The notes: generated by a model from the letters alone, not told the origin. A stretch of 64,000 nt of DNA from Vibrio metoecus (GCF_009665255.1 NZ_CP035687.1:992001-1056000), one strand, 5' to 3'. Counted from the stretch's first letter, positions 26,630-36,051 are shown. Program-made: numbers and translations.

Positions 26630-27799
26630 ATGACCAGCACCAAGTTTCTCGTTAGGTTTTCCATGGCTTGCATGGCGTTTGTGCCAACGTTAGGTTTTTC
26701 TGCCCTGACAGTGATTCCTGAGCCACCACAGTTGGCTGCAAATGGATATGTTTTAATCGATTTTCATACTGGGAAAATTCTGGTCGAACACAATGCTCAT
26801 CAAAAACTCAATCCTGCCAGCCTAACCAAATTAATGACTTCGTATGTCGCTGGACAAGAGATGAAGCGTGGCAATATTCACGCGGATGACCAAGTGCGGA
26901 TCAGCAACAATGCCTGGGCAAAAAAATTCCCAGACTCATCAAAGATGTTCATTGAAGTAGGTACTTACGTCAACTTGATGGATCTTTACCGTGGATTAAT
27001 CGTGCAGTCGGGTAATGATGCTAGTGTCGCGATTGCTGAGCATGTCGCAGGCTCCGAAGGGGCGTTTGTGAGTTTAATGAACTCATGGGCGCTGCAACTG
27101 GGGATGAACAATAGCTCGTTTGCGAATCCACATGGGCTAGATAACCCGAATTTGTATAGCACACCCTATGATATAGCTCTGCTCGGACAAGCGATTATTC
27201 GTGATTTACCGGAAATCTATACCCTCTATAGTGAACCGTCATTCACTTATAACGGTATTACGCAATATAACCGTAACGGTCTACTGCGTGATGGCAGCAT
27301 GAATGTGGATGGGATGAAAACGGGTTATACCAGTGGTGCGGGTTACAGTTTGGCCAGTTCAGCAACCAACGGGGAAATGCGCTTAATTTCCGTCGTTATG
27401 GGGGCTAAAAGCGTTAAAATTCGTGAGGCAGAAAGCAAGCAGTTACTCAGTTATGGTTTTCGATTCTTTGAGACAGTGAGCCCTCATCAAAAGGATAGCG
27501 TGGTTCAAAGTCAGCGGATTTGGTACGGAGACAAAAATGAAGTGGCGTTAGGCAGCAAAGAAACGGTGTACCTGACTCTGCCTCGAAATGATGTCAAAAA
27601 ACTCAATGCGGTGATTGAGCTAGACAAAACGTTAGAAGCTCCGATTAACAAAGGCGATCTGGTTGGATCCATTATCTACTACATTGATGATGAGAAAGTT
27701 GGGGAGGCTCAGTTGGTGGCGCAAGAATCTGTTGAGCAAGGTGGTTTCTTTAAGCGTTTATCTGACTGGTTCAAGTTGCTTTTTGCAGGTTGGTTTTAG
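26630..27799 (+). CDS. dacA: D-alanyl-D-alanine carboxypeptidase, PBP5/DacA type
   Basis: Predicted 389-residue penicillin-binding protein that trims the terminal D-alanine from peptidoglycan pentapeptides. A leader peptide ends near residue 25. Catalytic motifs are Ser64-x-x-Lys67 (SLTK), Ser127-Gly-Asn129 and Lys230-Thr-Gly. A beta domain follows and an amphipathic C-terminal helix (FFKRLSDWFKLLFAGWF) should anchor it to the outer face of the inner membrane. The ATG at 26630 has GGGGGA before it; an upstream in-frame start at 26558 would spoil the leader. It stands alone, ending before an inverted repeat at 27833. Confidence 0.95.
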   Translation: MTSTKFLVRFSMACMAFVPTLGFSALTVIPEPPQLAANGYVLIDFHTGKILVEHNAHQKLNPASLTKLMTSYVAGQEMKRGNIHADDQVRISNNAWAKKFPDSSKMFIEVGTYVNLMDLYRGLIVQSGNDASVAIAEHVAGSEGAFVSLMNSWALQLGMNNSSFANPHGLDNPNLYSTPYDIALLGQAIIRDLPEIYTLYSEPSFTYNGITQYNRNGLLRDGSMNVDGMKTGYTSGAGYSLASSATNGEMRLISVVMGAKSVKIREAESKQLLSYGFRFFETVSPHQKDSVVQSQRIWYGDKNEVALGSKETVYLTLPRNDVKKLNAVIELDKTLEAPINKGDLVGSIIYYIDDEKVGEAQLVAQESVEQGGFFKRLSDWFKLLFAGWF

Positions 27800-27832
27800 G
27801 CTGACGATTCCAGTCTATCGATAATTATCTCA

Positions 27833-27864
27833 CTACAAACTGGGAGTTTGATCCCAGTTTGTAG
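27833..27864. terminator. Inverted repeat after dacA
   Basis: Thirteen-base arms CTACAAACTGGGA / TCCCAGTTTGTAG with a six-base loop and no T-tract; probable terminator or mRNA end structure. Confidence 0.55.
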
Positions 27865-27966
27865 CCTGACGATCAACATACATCGCAAACTCACATCAGT
27901 TTGACACGCGCCACAGCAAATTCTGGCATTCTGCTTGCCATTCACAACCACGATGAGGAGGCTGAA

Positions 27967-28314
27967 ATGGAACTGAACCAAGAAGACCGTAATGCACTGT
28001 ACGATGTTTGGATGACAAAAAAAGCCAAAATGCATATGACCCAGATGGAAATGACCAAACGTCTTGGTGTGAGTCAGGTTGAGTTTTCAGATCTGCTGAG
28101 AGGCGATGCGCCGCTTTCCATGTCTTTTGTGAGCCGTTTTTGCCAGCATTTACATGTTGAACCGCACAACGTGTTGCCGACCTTAAAACGCAAAGCACGG
28201 GCTGGTGAAAAATTAGTGCATTTACAAAACCGAGTGACAGTGGATGGGGATATCAAGCGGGTATATGTTGAAGGCAATCAAGTCATTATCGAATATACTC
28301 ACCTCGCCAAATAG
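27967..28314 (+). CDS. Small helix-turn-helix DNA-binding protein
   Basis: Predicted 115-residue protein. Residues about 18-65 form a Cro/XRE-like helix-turn-helix (TQMEMTKRLGVSQVEFSDLLRGDAPLS), followed by a short basic segment and a beta-rich tail. A GAGGAGG-like ribosome site lies before the ATG at 27967; an earlier in-frame start at 27901 lacks one. It is alone between dacA and a convergent gene. The regulated genes are unknown. Confidence 0.75.
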   Translation: MELNQEDRNALYDVWMTKKAKMHMTQMEMTKRLGVSQVEFSDLLRGDAPLSMSFVSRFCQHLHVEPHNVLPTLKRKARAGEKLVHLQNRVTVDGDIKRVYVEGNQVIIEYTHLAK

Positions 28315-28364
28315 TTGCCTTTGTTTCTCGGCGCCCCTCAAGCAATATTTTCTATTCCAGAACC

Positions 28365-28395
28365 TGAAATTGCAGCCAATAGTGCTGCAATTTCA
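28365..28395. terminator. Shared terminator between convergent genes
   Basis: Twelve-base arms TGAAATTGCAGC / GCTGCAATTTCA with a seven-base loop between the HTH gene and the gene at 28420. Confidence 0.65.
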
Positions 28396-28419
28396 AGCGG
28401 TAAGATCACTTCAACTCGT

Positions 28420-28854
28420 TTATCGTTCAGCGTAACGGTACAGCAATTCCGTCAATTGCGTTGACCACGCTAGCGCGCTTTCAGGTTGTGCAGCAATCAG
28501 CTTTTCAACTTCAGCACAATGGGTTTCTAGATCAACAGTTTGTTCTAGATGGAAAGCAATTGCATAGAAATGCCACATGAGTAAGCGAGTCATGCGCTGA
28601 GTATTTTGCATGGCTTGATCTGTTCCTTCAAACAGGCTAGGAAGATCACCAAGGGCAATCGCATGCATTTTTACCATCGCATCAATGTGAGCCATATGGG
28701 CTTTTTCTTCGCCTTCAAATTCTTCGTCATCAAAGTGATACAACTCACGCAAAATGTCTTCACTGATCAAACGATGTAAAATGCGTAAGCTGAATTCAGT
28801 CAGCTCTTCTTTGTCCATCGCACGAATGCATTGATAGGTGTAGTCTCGCTCCAT
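28420..28854 (-). CDS. Conserved Vibrio protein of unknown function (DUF3069-like)
   Basis: Predicted 144-residue, acidic, all-helical soluble protein without leader or membrane segment. It resembles the DUF3069 group of short Vibrio proteins, but I cannot confirm that. Ribosome site GGAG (TAACTCCATG read on the minus strand as GAGTAACTCCATGG) is weak. It stands alone between convergent and divergent neighbours. No function can be proposed. Confidence 0.7.
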   Translation of the reverse strand: MERDYTYQCIRAMDKEELTEFSLRILHRLISEDILRELYHFDDEEFEGEEKAHMAHIDAMVKMHAIALGDLPSLFEGTDQAMQNTQRMTRLLMWHFYAIAFHLEQTVDLETHCAEVEKLIAAQPESALAWSTQLTELLYRYAER

Positions 28855-29068
28855 GGAGTTACTCTTTTCTTAGTCAACAGAATGAAACATTGTAAAGCCT
28901 TTTTTAATGAGTGCCAGTCAATCTTATTTGAGTAAGTTGTCGATTACATTCGGCCGTGATGAGTTTCTAGAATCTTATATTTCGAACATATTCATTTTGT
29001 CTGCCAATACTATTCTGCATCATGTCAAACCTGAATCATGAATTAATCAACCATTTAAGTGAGGGACT

Positions 29069-29788
29069 ATGAAAAAGACAGCGTGGGTATTAGCGATGGC
29101 GGCCAGTATGAGCTTCGGTGTACAGGCTTCCGAATGGGGGTATGAAGGAGAGCACGCTCCGGAGCATTGGGGCAAAGTAGCCCCGCTTTGTGCAGAGGGT
29201 AAAAATCAAAGCCCGATTGATGTCGCGCAAAGCGTTGAAGCGGATCTACAGCCTTTCACGCTCAATTATCAAGGGCAAGTGGTTGGGCTGCTCAATAACG
29301 GGCACACTTTACAAGCGATAGTTAGTGGTAATAACCCACTGCAGATTGATGGCAAAACGTTTCAGCTTAAGCAGTTTCACTTTCATACCCCTTCTGAAAA
29401 TTTGCTAAAAGGAAAACAATTCCCACTGGAAGCGCATTTTGTTCATGCCGATGAGCAAGGCAATCTGGCGGTTGTTGCGGTGATGTACCAAGTGGGTTCG
29501 GAGAATCCGCTGCTTAAGGCTCTCACGGCGGATATGCCGACCAAAGGGAATACGGCTCAACTCACGCAAGGGCTCCCTTTGGCTGATTGGATCCCGGAAT
29601 CGAAGCACTACTATCGTTTCAATGGCTCATTGACTACGCCGCCTTGCAGTGAAGGTGTACGTTGGATTGTGTTAAAAGAGCCAGCACATTTGTCGAATCA
29701 ACAAGAGCAGCAGCTTAGTGCCGTGATGGGACATAATAATCGACCCGTACAACCGCATAATGCTCGTCTTGTCTTGCAAGCCGATTAA
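29069..29788 (+). CDS. cah: Periplasmic alpha-class carbonic anhydrase
   Basis: Predicted 239-residue enzyme interconverting carbon dioxide and bicarbonate. A leader peptide ends at VQASEWGY (residue 20). Zinc ligands of the alpha class are His104 and His106 (KQFHFHTPSENL) and His123 (LEAHFVHAD). QSPIDV and YRFNGSLTTPPCSEGV are further family blocks. Cys41 and the Cys in PPCSEG would form the usual disulfide. A GAGGGA ribosome site precedes the ATG. Monocistronic. The V. cholerae alpha enzyme has been studied and linked to bicarbonate supply, a virulence inducer. Confidence 0.95.
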   Translation: MKKTAWVLAMAASMSFGVQASEWGYEGEHAPEHWGKVAPLCAEGKNQSPIDVAQSVEADLQPFTLNYQGQVVGLLNNGHTLQAIVSGNNPLQIDGKTFQLKQFHFHTPSENLLKGKQFPLEAHFVHADEQGNLAVVAVMYQVGSENPLLKALTADMPTKGNTAQLTQGLPLADWIPESKHYYRFNGSLTTPPCSEGVRWIVLKEPAHLSNQQEQQLSAVMGHNNRPVQPHNARLVLQAD

Positions 29789-30012
29789 ATACAAGGCTTA
29801 GCAGCCATAAAAAATGGCGTCCAAGAGGACGCCAAAATCTTCGCAGAAATTAAATTCACAGAAGTTAAATTGGGATGAGAAAAGTCTCACAACAGAGATA
29901 GTAAGCCGAGGAGTTACTATCTCTTTACTGCCGGATTAAAGATTAAATGCACTATTTGACGAGATGATGTCTGTTTTGCTGCGATTTGATGACGTCCTGA
30001 AAATAAATGCAT

Positions 30013-30134
30013 TATCCCCAAACTACTTGGAGTTGTAGGTAGGCGGCAAGTGAGTTCATCCCCATGAGCATAGGCAGCTAGGTGATTGGGGGGAACGAGA
30101 GTAGCCAACACCGCTGCAGCTTCAAATAGGAAGG
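30013..30134 (-). repeat. ERIC-like intergenic repeat, copy 1
   Basis: About 120 bp, imperfectly palindromic, with words AACTACTTGGAGTTG, GGCGGCAAGTGAGTTCATCC, CTAGGTGATTGGGG and AGTAGCCAACACCGCTGCAG. The copy at 35045-35166 is its inverted partner. Composition and length match enterobacterial repetitive intergenic consensus elements found in Vibrio. Confidence 0.75.
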
Positions 30135-30135
30135 G

Positions 30136-30166
30136 AATAAAAAGGCGAGCACTCTGGCTCGCCTTT
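30136..30166 (-). terminator. gcvP terminator
   Basis: Ten-base arms AAAGGCGAGC (30141-30150) / GCTCGCCTTT (30157-30166); on the minus strand a T-rich run follows. Confidence 0.88.
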
Positions 30167-30183
30167 ACTAAACAGATTACCGA

Positions 30184-33048
30184 TTAGTCTTGATAACTGT
30201 CAATGCTTGGGCATGAACAGACGAGATTACGGTCGCCGTACACGTTATCGACACGGTTCACCGTTGGCCAGTATTTGCTGGCTTTGGTGTGTGCCGATGG
30301 GAAGCAGGCGATTTCACGTGAGTATGGACGATCCCAATTCTCTTCGCGCAGATCGGCTTGGGTATGTGGAGCATGCACTAGAGGGTTGCTTGCAAGCGGC
30401 CATTCGCCATTTTTCACTTTGTCGATTTCGCCACGAATCGCAATCAATGCATCACAGAAGCGATCCAGCTCCGCCAAATCTTCCGATTCCGTTGGCTCAA
30501 CCATTAAGGTGCCTGCGACAGGGAATGACATAGTTGGCGCATGGAAGCCATAGTCCATCAAGCGCTTCGCAATATCTTCTTCGCTAATTCCGGTTTCTTC
30601 TTTCAGAGGACGGATATCGATGATGCACTCGTGCGCAACTCGACCATTCGCACCACGGTAAAGGATCGGGTAGTGCGGACGCAGACGCTCCATCACATAG
30701 TTGGCATTCAAAATCGCGAGCTTGGTGGCTTCAGCCAGACCTTCTGCACCCATCATCGCAATGTAGGCCCAAGAGATCGGCAGAATGGACGCGCTGCCAA
30801 GATCGGCTGCGGAAACCGCGAAATCAGAGCCTTCTACGCCACCTTCAATGTGTCCTGGTAGGAAAGGCGCTAGGTGCGATTTCACACCGATAGGTCCCAT
30901 GCCTGGGCCGCCGCCGCCGTGTGGAATACAGAAGGTTTTGTGCAAGTTCAGGTGTGATACGTCTGAGCCGATAAAGCCCGGCGAGGTCAAGCCCACTTGC
31001 GCGTTCATGTTTGCGCCATCAAGGTAAACTTGACCACCTGCTGCATGCACCATTTCACACACTTCACGCACTTGTTGTTCATACACACCATGCGTTGAAG
31101 GGTAGGTGATCATGATGCTGGAAAGATTGTCTTGGTGCTTTTCAATCTTGTCTGCAAGGTCAACCATATCAATGTTGCCGTTTTCATCGCATTTCACCAC
31201 CACGACTTTCATCGACACCATTGCCGCTGTGGCTGGGTTTGTGCCGTGTGCTGAGCTTGGGATGAGGCAAACATTGCGGTGGCCTTCGCCGCGGCTTTGG
31301 TGATAACGCTGAATCGCCACTAAACCTGCATATTCACCGGAAGCTCCAGAGTTGGGTTGCAGTGAGAAAGCATCATACCCCGTGATTTCACACAGTTTTT
31401 GCTTCAGGTCTTCAGCCAACGCCGCATAACCCGCAGCTTGTGCTTTTGGTACAAACGGATGCAGTGCGCCAAATTCAGGCCAAGTGACAGGGATCATCTC
31501 CGCAGTGGCGTTGAGCTTCATAGTACAACTGCCCAGTGGGATCATGCCGTGAGTCAGAGAGAAATCTTTGTTTTCCAGATGCTTCATATAACGAAGCATC
31601 TGAGTCTCACTGTGGTGTGTGTTAAACACAGGGTGAGTCAAAAACGCGCTTTGGCGACGGCAACTTTCTGGAATCGCTGCGAGTTCATTGGCAGCAATGC
31701 TGTTTGAAAGCGCATGAACATCTTCTTTAATGCCAAAGATGGCAAATAGTGCTTCAACGTCTGCCACTGTCGTGGTTTCATCAAAGCTCACGCCAAGCTG
31801 ATTAGGTAGCTTACGCAAGTTGATGTCTGCTTGTTGCGCAGCTTGGTACAGAGCATCGGTTTTTGCGCCCGCATTGATCGCCAGCGTATCAAAGAAATGC
31901 TGATGCGCCAGTTCGTAACCCGCTTTAGTTAAGCCAGCAGCAAGAATCGCTGTGAGGTGGTGAGTGCGTCGCGCAATGGTACGTAGACCTTGTGGGCCAT
32001 GGTACACCGCATAAAACGCGGCCATGTTGGCCAACAGCGCTTGCGCGGTACAGATGTTTGAGGTCGCTTTTTCGCGGCGAATGTGCTGCTCACGGGTTTG
32101 CATTGCCATACGCAATGCTTGATTGCCTTTCGCATCAATCGAAACGCCGATCACACGTCCCGGCATCGTGCGTTTGTGCGCATCACGTGTTGCCATGAAA
32201 GCCGCGTGTGGACCGCCGTAACCCATAGGCACACCAAAGCGCTGTGCTGAACCAATCACCACATCAGCGCCCATTTCACCGGCAGGTTTGAGCAGCACGC
32301 TGGCAAGTAAATCGGTCGCCACGGTGACTAAGGTTTTGTTGGCTTGTGCTTTGGCGATGATGTCAGTCAGATCGCGCACTTCACCGGTTGTACCCGGGTA
32401 TTGCAGCAGTGCGCCAAAAGCTTCTTGTTGAGTGATGTTGTCAATCGAATCGACTTTTACCTCAAAGCCAAGGAATGCTGCGCGAGTTTTCACCACTTCA
32501 ATGGTTTGTGGATGCACGTCATCGGCCACAAAGAACAGGTTGCTTTTGCTCTTGCCTGCGCGTTGACACAGTGCCATCGCTTCGGCCGCCGCTGTCGCTT
32601 CATCCAGTAGTGACGCGTTAGCAATTTCCATCGCGGTTAAATCCATCACCATCTGCTGATAGTTGAGCAGAGATTCAAGACGGCCTTGCGAGATTTCTGG
32701 CTGATAAGGGGTGTAAGCGGTGTACCAGCCCGGGTTCTCCATCACGTTACGTAAAATGACGTTGGGCGTGAAGGTGTTGTAGTAACCCTGACCGATGAAA
32801 GTACGTTTAAGCTGGTTAAGCTTAGCGAACGATTGGATGGTCGCCAGCATGTCAGCTTCGCTTTGAGCTGGTGCGAGCTGCATTGGCGCTTCTAAACGGA
32901 TTTGTGTAGGTACGGTTTGGGCGATCAGCGCATCCAAACTTTCCGCATTCACCGTTTTAAGCATGGTGGCTTGTTCTTGTTTATCTGGCCCGTTGTGGCG
33001 TGCAACGAACTCATTTTGTGTGCTTAGGCTGTGAAGTAATTCTGTCAT
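30184..33048 (-). CDS. gcvP: Glycine dehydrogenase (decarboxylating), P protein
   Basis: Predicted 954-residue PLP enzyme of the glycine cleavage system. It decarboxylates glycine and passes the aminomethyl group to lipoyl-GcvH. Both homologous halves are present; the C-terminal half has the PLP lysine in LNLHKTFCIPHGGGGPGMGP and GSCTMKLNATAEM opens that half. The N-terminal half has the expected NASLLDEATAAAEAM. Length matches single-chain P proteins. It is the last gene of glyA-gcvH-gcvP, 142 bp after gcvH, with a hairpin between. Confidence 0.97.
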   Translation of the reverse strand: MTELLHSLSTQNEFVARHNGPDKQEQATMLKTVNAESLDALIAQTVPTQIRLEAPMQLAPAQSEADMLATIQSFAKLNQLKRTFIGQGYYNTFTPNVILRNVMENPGWYTAYTPYQPEISQGRLESLLNYQQMVMDLTAMEIANASLLDEATAAAEAMALCQRAGKSKSNLFFVADDVHPQTIEVVKTRAAFLGFEVKVDSIDNITQQEAFGALLQYPGTTGEVRDLTDIIAKAQANKTLVTVATDLLASVLLKPAGEMGADVVIGSAQRFGVPMGYGGPHAAFMATRDAHKRTMPGRVIGVSIDAKGNQALRMAMQTREQHIRREKATSNICTAQALLANMAAFYAVYHGPQGLRTIARRTHHLTAILAAGLTKAGYELAHQHFFDTLAINAGAKTDALYQAAQQADINLRKLPNQLGVSFDETTTVADVEALFAIFGIKEDVHALSNSIAANELAAIPESCRRQSAFLTHPVFNTHHSETQMLRYMKHLENKDFSLTHGMIPLGSCTMKLNATAEMIPVTWPEFGALHPFVPKAQAAGYAALAEDLKQKLCEITGYDAFSLQPNSGASGEYAGLVAIQRYHQSRGEGHRNVCLIPSSAHGTNPATAAMVSMKVVVVKCDENGNIDMVDLADKIEKHQDNLSSIMITYPSTHGVYEQQVREVCEMVHAAGGQVYLDGANMNAQVGLTSPGFIGSDVSHLNLHKTFCIPHGGGGPGMGPIGVKSHLAPFLPGHIEGGVEGSDFAVSAADLGSASILPISWAYIAMMGAEGLAEATKLAILNANYVMERLRPHYPILYRGANGRVAHECIIDIRPLKEETGISEEDIAKRLMDYGFHAPTMSFPVAGTLMVEPTESEDLAELDRFCDALIAIRGEIDKVKNGEWPLASNPLVHAPHTQADLREENWDRPYSREIACFPSAHTKASKYWPTVNRVDNVYGDRNLVCSCPSIDSYQD

Positions 33049-33149
33049 TGTCCTTTACCTTCTTTCCATGTGAGCATGCGAACAACCTTGGTGGAATCAC
33101 CACTCACTTGGCGATCAAACATCACTCATTTGCGGTGAGTGACTTTGAA

Positions 33150-33176
33150 AAAAAGCCGCCCGAAGGGCAGCTTTTT
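33150..33176. terminator. Intergenic hairpin between gcvH and gcvP
   Basis: On the minus strand AAAAAGCTGCCC-TTC-GGGCGGCTTTTTT forms a strong stem with one mismatch and a T-run, inside what otherwise looks like an operon. It may limit gcvP transcription or act as a processing site. Confidence 0.75.
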
Positions 33177-33190
33177 CATGCATGTGGCGC

Positions 33191-33571
33191 TTAGTCTTCT
33201 TCGATTGAAGCAAGATACTCTTCAGCGTCTTTCAGATCTTTCAACTCATCTGGATCTGACATTTTCACTTTGACGATCCAACCGCCATCGTAAGGCTCTT
33301 CATTAATCAGCTCTGGGCTGTTTTGTAGCTCTTCGTTGACTTCAATCACCACGCCAGTCACAGGGGCGTAGATGTCAGAAGCGGCTTTCACCGATTCAAC
33401 CAGTGAAAAGCTGTCACCCGCATCAATTTCGGCATCGATTTCAGGTAACTCTACAAACACTACGTCACCGAGCATTTCTTGGGCGTGCTCAGAGATGCCG
33501 ATGGTTACTGTACCGTCACCGTTGTCGCGAACCCATTCATGGCTTTCTGTGAACTTCAGTGTCTTGTCCAT
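33191..33571 (-). CDS. gcvH: Glycine cleavage system H protein
   Basis: Predicted 126-residue lipoyl carrier shuttling the aminomethyl group from GcvP to GcvT. Lipoylated Lys62 lies in the motif SLVESVKAASD. Full family length. Located 36 bp after glyA, so cotranscribed with it. Confidence 0.97.
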   Translation of the reverse strand: MDKTLKFTESHEWVRDNGDGTVTIGISEHAQEMLGDVVFVELPEIDAEIDAGDSFSLVESVKAASDIYAPVTGVVIEVNEELQNSPELINEEPYDGGWIVKVKMSDPDELKDLKDAEEYLASIEED

Positions 33572-33607
33572 TGCGTATTCTCCAAAAAATATCGTACTGA
33601 TAAAAAG

Positions 33608-34915
33608 CTATTGATAGAGCGGGAAGCGTTGGCATAGTGCTTTCACTTGTTTACGCACTTGTTGCTCAACTTCTGGGTTGCCTTCTGGGCTGGCCACCAA
33701 ACCATCCAGAACATCCCCAATCCACTCACCGATGAGTTTGAATTCTTCACGGCCGAAACCTCGGCTGGTTCCGGCAGGCGTACCTAAACGAATGCCCGAT
33801 GTAATCATAGGCTTCTCTTCGTCAAATGGGATGCCATTTTTGTTACACGTGATCCCTGCACGCTCTAAGGCTTGTTCAACTTGGTTGCCTTTCAAACCTT
33901 TAGGTCTAAGATCGACCAACATGAGATGCGTATCCGTTCCGCCAGTCACAATGTCACACCCGCGAGTTTGCAACACTTCAGCCAGCACTTTTGCGTTATC
34001 GATCACCGAATCAATATAAGTACGGAATTCAGGACCGAGCGCTTCACCAAATGCCACTGCTTTAGCGGCAATCACGTGCATCAGTGGGCCACCTTGTAAA
34101 CCAGGGAACACGGCAGAATTGATCTTTTTGTGGATCTCTTCGTGGTTGGTTAAAATCATGCCGCCGCGCGGGCCACGTAGAGTTTTGTGTGTGGTAGTGG
34201 TGACGACATGAGCATGCGGCAGCGGGCTTGGATGTGCACCGGTAGCCACCAGACCAGCAATGTGCGCCATATCGACCATTAACAGCGCGCCAACTTCGTC
34301 AGCAATCGCGCGAAATTGAGCAAAATCGATAGTGCGAGGAATCGCACTGCCGCCTGCGATGATCATTTTGGGTTTGTGTTCTAACGCCAGTGCGCGAACC
34401 GCATCGTAGTTAATTTCGAGGGTCTGACGATCCACACCGTATTGCACCGCATTGAACCACTTACCTGAAAGAGCAGGGCGCGCACCATGGGTGAGATGAC
34501 CGCCTGCATCTAGCGACATACCCATAATGGTATCGCCCGGTTGCAGCAGAGCAAGCATCACAGCGCCATTGGCTTGAGCGCCTGAGTGTGGTTGAACGTT
34601 TGCGTATTGACACTGAAAAAGCATTTTGGCGCGTTCGATAGCAATCTGCTCAACGCTGTCAACATGCTCACAACCGCCGTAGTAACGACGGCCCGGATAA
34701 CCTTCGGCGTATTTGTTAGTCAGGCAAGTGCCTTGCGCCTGCATTACGGCTTTAGAGACGATATTTTCAGAGGCAATCAGTTCGATCTGTTCATTTTGGC
34801 GGGTGTATTCAGCTTGAATGGCGGCAAATACCGCATCGTTGGTTGCCGCCAGCGGAGTAGAGAAGAAGTTCTCAAGGCTAACGTTGGGATAAGCTTTGTT
34901 TAGATTTGCATTCAT
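33608..34915 (-). CDS. glyA: Serine hydroxymethyltransferase (gcv-linked copy)
   Basis: Predicted 435-residue PLP enzyme interconverting serine and glycine with tetrahydrofolate. The cofactor lysine is Lys244 in VVTTTTHKTLRGPRGG. IELIASENIVS and NKYAEGYPGRRYYGG are family blocks. The N-terminus is about 15 residues longer than the E. coli enzyme. Clustered with gcvH and gcvP, it would use the methylene-tetrahydrofolate formed by glycine cleavage to make serine. This is probably a second, glycine-induced paralogue, with the housekeeping copy elsewhere. Confidence 0.96.
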   Translation of the reverse strand: MNANLNKAYPNVSLENFFSTPLAATNDAVFAAIQAEYTRQNEQIELIASENIVSKAVMQAQGTCLTNKYAEGYPGRRYYGGCEHVDSVEQIAIERAKMLFQCQYANVQPHSGAQANGAVMLALLQPGDTIMGMSLDAGGHLTHGARPALSGKWFNAVQYGVDRQTLEINYDAVRALALEHKPKMIIAGGSAIPRTIDFAQFRAIADEVGALLMVDMAHIAGLVATGAHPSPLPHAHVVTTTTHKTLRGPRGGMILTNHEEIHKKINSAVFPGLQGGPLMHVIAAKAVAFGEALGPEFRTYIDSVIDNAKVLAEVLQTRGCDIVTGGTDTHLMLVDLRPKGLKGNQVEQALERAGITCNKNGIPFDEEKPMITSGIRLGTPAGTSRGFGREEFKLIGEWIGDVLDGLVASPEGNPEVEQQVRKQVKALCQRFPLYQ

Positions 34916-35044
34916 AGTAGATGGCCTTCCAATCTGATAACCGCACTAAGATGGGGTCATCGCTCCTTTTTCTGATCGCAATACTCATCGCGATCGGCTG
35001 AGTCATTCCTAATCTTGATTGCCCTAAACCTTGGCAATCTATCC

Positions 35045-35166
35045 CCTTCCTACTTGAATCTGCAGCGGCGTTGGCTACGTTCTTTCACCCCAATCACATA
35101 GTCTATCTATGTTCATGGGGATTCACTCACTTGCCGCCTTGCTGCAATTTCAAGTAGTTTGGGTAT
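35045..35166 (+). repeat. ERIC-like intergenic repeat, copy 2
   Basis: Inverted relative to copy 1 at 30013. Words include CTTCCTACTTGAATCTGCAG, GGCGTTGGCTACGTTC, CACCCCAATCACATAG, TGGGGATTCACTCACTTGCC and CAATTTCAAGTAGTTTGGG. Confidence 0.78.
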
Positions 35167-35294
35167 AACCCCAATGCGTAGGGTCGAAAACTCGCAGTTA
35201 TAAACTGAAAAATCAGCCAGAGCAGCGAGTGATTGCATCTCTTCATCTAACAAGTCGGTAACATACTCTTTGCTTACAGAACAATCAATCAAAA

Positions 35295-35310
35295 ATTTCC
35301 TATAGGAAAC
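35295..35310 (+). promoter_or_regulatory. Putative operator of the gcv XRE-cupin regulator, site 1
   Basis: ATTTCCTATAGGAAAC, matching GTTTC-N6-GAAAC at 15 of the palindromic positions apart from the first base; upstream of the regulator gene itself. Confidence 0.55.
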
Positions 35311-35427
35311 ACGGTTTCTGATCTGCTTAGCAAAAGTGGCTTTATTTCTTTGTGTACCCTTTAATCAACAAATCGCTTCATGCCACAATGCTCGGCACAC
35401 AGGAAGTTTTACAACGAGAGGGAAAGC

Positions 35428-36051
35428 ATGTCAGAAGACATTTATGATGAGTACCCATCCATCACTTTGGCGCGCGAATCGGGCGAACAAGGCATCGAGC
35501 CACTCAAGCTAGGTCAGCGGATCAAAGATATCCGCACGCGATTAGGCATCACGCTTGAAGAGGCGAGCCAGCGTACTGGGCTCGCTCGCTCTACACTGAG
35601 CAAAATTGAAAACGAGCAGATTTCGCCCACCTTTCAGGCTATGCAAAAATTGGCGCATGGCTTGCAGATTGACATGCCGCAACTCTTTGAGCCACCAAAG
35701 AAAATAGTGGCGACAGGGCGGCGTGATATTACCCGTAAAGAAGCAGGAAAGCCGCACCCAACCCATACCTATGAACATGAATTGCTCGCGACTCAGCTTT
35801 CTAACAAAAAGATGATGCCGTTCAAAAGCCGTGTGCGGGCTAGAGCGTTTGAAGAGTACAGCGACTGGGTGCGTCACGATGGTGAAGAGTTTTTGCTGAT
35901 CCTTGAAGGTGAAGTGATGTTCTACAGCGAATTTTATGAGCCGGTACATCTGGTGGAAGGGGACAGTGTGTATTACGACGCCAACATGGGACACATGCTG
36001 GTTTCGGTGAGTGAAGAAGATGCGCTGATCCTCTGGGTCACCGCAAGATAG
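35428..36051 (+). CDS. XRE-family regulator with cupin domain
   Basis: Predicted 207-residue regulator. The helix-turn-helix (about 25-80; LGITLEEASQRTGLARSTLSKIENEQISPT) is followed by a C-terminal cupin sensor domain (about 135-205; HDGEEFLLILEGEVMFY, LVEGDSVYYDANMGHMLVS). Start chosen at 35428, where GAGGGAAAG precedes the ATG; a longer frame from 35380 has no ribosome site. Lying between divergent glyA-gcvHP and gcvT, it probably controls both. Three GTTTC-N6-GAAAC palindromes flank it. The small molecule in the cupin is unknown; glycine or a one-carbon metabolite is a guess. Confidence 0.88.
   Translation: MSEDIYDEYPSITLARESGEQGIEPLKLGQRIKDIRTRLGITLEEASQRTGLARSTLSKIENEQISPTFQAMQKLAHGLQIDMPQLFEPPKKIVATGRRDITRKEAGKPHPTHTYEHELLATQLSNKKMMPFKSRVRARAFEEYSDWVRHDGEEFLLILEGEVMFYSEFYEPVHLVEGDSVYYDANMGHMLVSVSEEDALILWVTAR

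Larger units (their letters stand above)
29789..30183. other. Intergenic region between cah and gcvP
   Basis: Holds a hairpin TGGCGTCC (29815-29822) / GGACGCCA (29827-29834) with a T-run on the minus strand, an ERIC-like element at 30013-30134 and the gcvP terminator. No gene was seen. Confidence 0.6.
34916..35427. promoter_or_regulatory. Divergent regulatory region glyA / gcv regulator
   Basis: Contains an ERIC-like repeat (35045-35166) and the palindrome at 35295-35310. No gene and no glycine-riboswitch-like core were recognised. The ERIC element separates the palindrome from glyA by about 380 bp. Confidence 0.6.
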
